NCBI RefSeq assembly: GCF_002216065.1
Contig: NZ_CP022282.1
Location: forward strand, 2,604,001-2,668,000
From: Chryseobacterium sp. T16E-39
Lineage (GTDB): Bacteria > Bacteroidota > Bacteroidia > Flavobacteriales > Weeksellaceae
Reading direction: 5' to 3'
DNA length: 64,000 nt
In this document: positions 63,373-64,000 of the stretch, in pieces
Position numbering within the stretch: position 1 is the stretch's first letter
Layout of the letters: every line of letters begins with the position of its first letter
Translations under genes and position numbers: made by a program
The notes under the pieces: generated by a model
Told to the model about the DNA's origin: nothing
Databases searched by the model: none
What the model saw: the letters and a program-made list of their open reading frames with translations, nothing else

Positions 63373-64000
63373 TTACAAAACAATTCCATCAAAATTTTTC
63401 AAAGCAATTAATCTCTCTGTTGTAAAGCCCTCAGCGTAAGCAACTCCCGATAAACGCCCAAGATCCTGCGCCCTGTAAGTTAAGCTCTCAAAGAAGTCTT
63501 TTGTAGCAATCGGAGTCACCGGTTCGGTAGAATTAGGATCATAAAACTGAGTTTTGAATGCCATACAAGCTTCAATCTTTTTATCAAGATGTTCAGAAAT
63601 ATCAATAACAAATTCCGGTTGAATATGTTTCCATTGGATATAATGAAAAATATGTTTGGGTCTCCATACTTCCTGGCTCTCTCCGTCTTCTATTGTTTCT
63701 ATTTTTCTAAGCCCCGCTAAAAAGCACGCATCGGAAACTAATTTAGACCCTTTTGCATGATCCGGGTGTCTATCATCAATTGCATTAGCCAATACGATTT
63801 CCGGGCGGTATTTGCGGATCATTTTTACAATCTTCATCTGGTATTCTTCAGAATTAACCAGGAAGCCATCTTTCATGCCCAGGTTCTCTCTGGCTGAAAC
63901 GCCTAAAATCCTTGCAGAATCACCTGCTTCAACTTTTCTGGTCTCATCAGTACCTCTTGTTCCTAATTCACCTCTTGTAAGATCTACAATAACACATTTT
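63373..64000 (-). CDS. bshB1: Bacillithiol biosynthesis deacetylase BshB1 (5' end outside the window)
   Basis: The C-terminal 209 or so residues are present; the frame runs off the right edge without a start codon, so the Met at 63876 is internal. It belongs to the PIG-L/LmbE deacetylase family: KCVIVDLTRGELGTRGT, then the metal motif DDRHPDHAKG, and PKHIFHYIQWKHIQPEFVID, which fits the BshB1 branch. That enzyme removes acetyl from GlcNAc-malate in bacillithiol synthesis, the low-molecular-weight thiol of many Bacteroidota. The N-terminal AHPDD motif lies outside. tRNA-His follows 35 bases downstream on the same strand. Confidence 0.92.
   Translation of the reverse strand, partial: KCVIVDLTRGELGTRGTDETRKVEAGDSARILGVSARENLGMKDGFLVNSEEYQMKIVKMIRKYRPEIVLANAIDDRHPDHAKGSKLVSDACFLAGLRKIETIEDGESQEVWRPKHIFHYIQWKHIQPEFVIDISEHLDKKIEACMAFKTQFYDPNSTEPVTPIATKDFFESLTYRAQDLGRLSGVAYAEGFTTERLIALKNFDGIVL

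Overview
The window looks like a chromosomal segment of a Bacteroidota bacterium, most likely a flavobacterium of the Chryseobacterium group (family Weeksellaceae). The reasons are A+T-rich DNA, Bacteroidota-type promoters (TTG, about 19 bases, then TAnnTTTG), almost no Shine-Dalgarno sequences, several secreted proteins ending in type IX secretion (T9SS) sorting domains, a ~300-residue NusB, and lineage-specific families (IPExxxVDY, DUF2480, DUF3276, DUF6452/DUF6048). The species is an inference from memory of protein families.

Layout. 1-90: the 3' end of a tmRNA gene and its terminator. 321-3857: an unusually G+C-rich block holding a secreted CocE/NonD-type hydrolase and a LytS/LytT-like sensor kinase-regulator pair. 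4380-6614: a secreted reprolysin-like metalloprotease. 6693-8800: a membrane acyltransferase with a divergent AraC regulator. 9115-13292: a compact acpP-fabF-rnc-IPExxxVDY-pyk run. 13440-19351: an aldehyde dehydrogenase and histidine-use genes (hutG, a BCCT transporter, hutI). 19500-22668: ruvB, a PaiB-like flavoprotein, an MBL-fold hydrolase and coaE. 22767-32356: two adjacent paralogous T9SS metalloproteases, one a 2152-residue mosaic of fibronectin III and GEVED domains. 32843-37042: DUF6048, DUF6452, rlmD and a thioredoxin-fold lipoprotein without a CXXC motif. 37178-41241: succinate dehydrogenase sdhCAB with an extra gene between sdhA and sdhB. 41387-46424: comEC, a wrecked amine oxidase gene, lpxB, DUF2480, DUF937 and the tiny gene for ribosomal protein THX. 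46767-50492: aspS, purA and a Crp/Fnr regulator. 51603-54933: a non-homologous end-joining cassette (ku and ligD), with ligD split by a one-base frame change at a run of nine A. 54997-61049: an MscS channel, an SDR, a nusB-DUF1573-yajC operon, an ABC exporter half and a DUF3276 (PUR-type) gene. 61251-64000: a T9SS-exported PKD protein, tRNA-His and part of bshB1.

No phage, insertion sequence, CRISPR array or classical defence island was found. The most interesting signals are small. One is the A9 frame break that separates LigD's phosphoesterase from its ligase-polymerase. Another is a shared promoter design in which palindromes with Crp/Fnr geometry abut the -33 element exactly 19 bases from the -7 box (purA, the crp gene itself, and sdhCAB). 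A third is the amplification of FN3-GEVED units in a secreted protease. Others are the out-of-frame internal deletion of an amine oxidase and the foreign-looking block beside the tmRNA gene.
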